64,000 nt of DNA from Rhodeus uyekii (lineage: Eukaryota; Chordata; Actinopteri; Cypriniformes; Acheilognathidae). How positions within the stretch are numbered: position 1 is the first letter of the stretch; every line of letters begins with the position of its first letter. Shown here in pieces: positions 62,712 through 64,000 of the stretch. The notes under the pieces were generated by a model that worked only from the letters and a program-made list of their open reading frames with translations, had not been told where the DNA came from and searched no databases. The translations under genes and the position numbers were made by a program. The DNA is taken from assembly GCA_037043235.1 (NCBI GenBank), contig JAWRVZ010000077.1, forward strand, positions 2,041,001 to 2,105,000, written 5' to 3'.

Positions 62712-63006
62712 GTTCATGCATTCTCTGGGAATCGAACCCATGACATTTCCAAGGAAGGAAAAAAAACTTTTACTTCTTTGCTTTCACTTTCCTTCAGTCC
62801 CTCCATTCTCCAGGCTTATACTGCTTCAAGCAATGTTCGAAACTTTGCATTGCGACACTCTTGTGTACTTTATCCTCTTCAGGATGAATCACTTTCTGCA
62901 TTCCTCAAGTTGTAAGTCACTTTGGATAAAAACGTCTGCTAAATGAATAAATGTAAATGTAATGACCTTAGTGTTACTATGAAAATGCTGCTCTCTGAGC
63001 TACAGG
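62712..63006 (-). mobile_element. tRNA-derived SINE split by a later insertion
   Basis: The outer pieces 62712-62744 (TTCATGCATTCTCTGGGAAT, CGAACCCATGAC) and 62962-63006 (ATGACCTTAGTGTTAC, TGAGCTACAGG) are the antisense B box side and head of one SINE. Joined at ATGAC they read as in the intact copies (compare CCCATGACCTTGGTGCTGC at 9349-9367). Confidence 0.75.
62745..62961 (+). mobile_element. 217-bp insertion with SINE/LINE-type tail, nested in the SINE
   Basis: Flanked by ATGAC on both sides (62740-62744 and 62962-62966), a 5-bp target duplication. Ends TTGTAAGTCACTTTGGATAA, AAACGTCTGCTAAATGAATA and AATGTAAATGT, the shared fish LINE/SINE tail. There is no tRNA-like head, so it is probably a 5'-truncated LINE end. 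The overlapping 76-codon ORF is not a recognisable protein. Confidence 0.7.
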
Positions 63007-64000
63007 AATGCTCAACTTGAAAATGTGTAGAATCTGCTGAAAATGTGTGTTTCTAAAAGGTAACTGGACAAGACAAGTGTGTGCAGTTTAAAAAAACGTT
63101 TTGAACAAAATGTTAAGCTGTGTTTATCACAGGCTTTACTTATGAATTGAACAGCCCAATTAGAAAATCTTGATGAAGCCACTGGCTTCTTGTTCCGACA
63201 TCATCACTAATGCACATGCCTCATATGTGTTTTGATTCACCTTAACATCTCGGTTCATTTGTATGTTCATCGGCATGGTAATAGTGGTGTTCTAATCTCA
63301 GTTGTTTATTGTGACTCGCATATTTAACAAAAACATCAGTTGGTATCATGGGTCACGTAGGCAGGAGGGCAGCCAGCATTTATTGCAGGTATACGTGACG
63401 CCCCATATTCACACTGTCCTGTAAGTAAGCCACCTCACGCTGAGCATACATACCCTTGAGTCCTGTTAACCCAACCCTGGGTAACCGCAGATCAGTCGGG
63501 ACACATACGCGCATACACGCTCGCTCCGGCGAGAAGCCTCCATGCATTATTGAAACACAGAGAGAGAACACTAGCATTTCCACCCACACTGATTAATTTA
63601 ATGCTCTCCCTAAGTCCAAGATTAGGCTCTGGCATAGGTCATAATTAAATATTGAGAATATGAAAGTGCAGGAATATTCAATTCTTTTTATAGAAATCAG
63701 AGTTTTAATTTACCTCATGTGGCGGCAGTCTCAGTCACCCGCCGAGAGAGAATCCACACCACATCACCAGATGCATGAAGCCGGGTTTGGCGAGGCCGTG
63801 CCTTCAAATTGAGCCTCCCTTTCCAATTTATGGAACGGGAGTCAAATATTTATCCAGTTGATGAGGCAAACGCAGCGTGCAGCACTGACAATAATTAAAA
63901 TCCGGCCCAGACAAAGGTGAAAACCTGATCATTTCTAATAGTTTGTATTCGTGTGGTCAGGCCTGACGCTGTTCATTTCAGCAGCTGCCTACTAGAAGTG
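63007..64000. other. gene-free sequence to window end
   Basis: Contains one CNE-like block (63590-63960). No exon or RNA gene seen. Confidence 0.5.
63590..63960. promoter_or_regulatory. candidate conserved non-coding element
   Basis: Unique sequence with CTGATTAATTTAATGC, GTCATAATTAAATATTG, GACAATAATTAAAATCC and GTCAAATATTTATCC around a GC-richer centre (63720-63810). Enhancer-like appearance only. Confidence 0.3.

Overview
This is a vertebrate, almost certainly teleost and probably cyprinid, chromosomal window. The support is one four-exon gene with GT-AG introns, tRNA-derived SINEs with the tail typical of ray-finned fish, several MITE and repeat families I associate with carp-like fish, and long TG/AT microsatellites. 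There are no bacterial-style operons, ORF arrays or CRISPR arrays. Species and ploidy cannot be told from the sequence.

The only protein-coding gene I can support is mdfic (MyoD family inhibitor domain containing), on the minus strand. I rebuilt it from four coding exons: 57333-57240, 55468-55334, 45152-44859 and 40960-40710. Reading phases join cleanly (1/1/1), every intron is GT...AG, and the product is 257 residues ending in the Cys-rich I-mfa domain. None of the simple open reading frames in the window is this protein; it appears only after splicing. A likely promoter/5'UTR lies at about 57.33-57.96 kb and a probable 3'UTR at about 39.5-40.7 kb.

Layout: 1-1100 holds a fish DNA-transposon remnant and a 703-bp pogo/Tigger-like MITE. 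1.1-7.9 kb is non-coding, with blocks that look like conserved non-coding elements (CNEs). 7.88-9.15 kb is a 19-bp minisatellite. 9.2-30 kb is gene-free and carries SINEs, MITEs, a hAT-like start and a solo LTR nested in an older repeat. 30.2-31.4 kb is a DNA transposon with a large internal fold-back and a transposase C-terminal remnant. 31.4-39.5 kb is gene-free. 39.5-57.96 kb is mdfic with its introns. 58-64 kb, upstream of mdfic, has (AT)n and (TG)n tracts, a MITE cluster, a nested SINE and more CNE-like blocks.

In human, MDFIC sits beside FOXP2 in a gene-poor, regulator-rich interval with TFEC beyond it. The long gene-free flanks here fit a similar setting, but no flanking gene lies in the window, so synteny is inference. 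Nothing here amounts to an undescribed multi-gene system. The most informative observations are the mdfic model, the fold-back element, the phase-locked minisatellite and the two nested insertions with readable target-site duplications.
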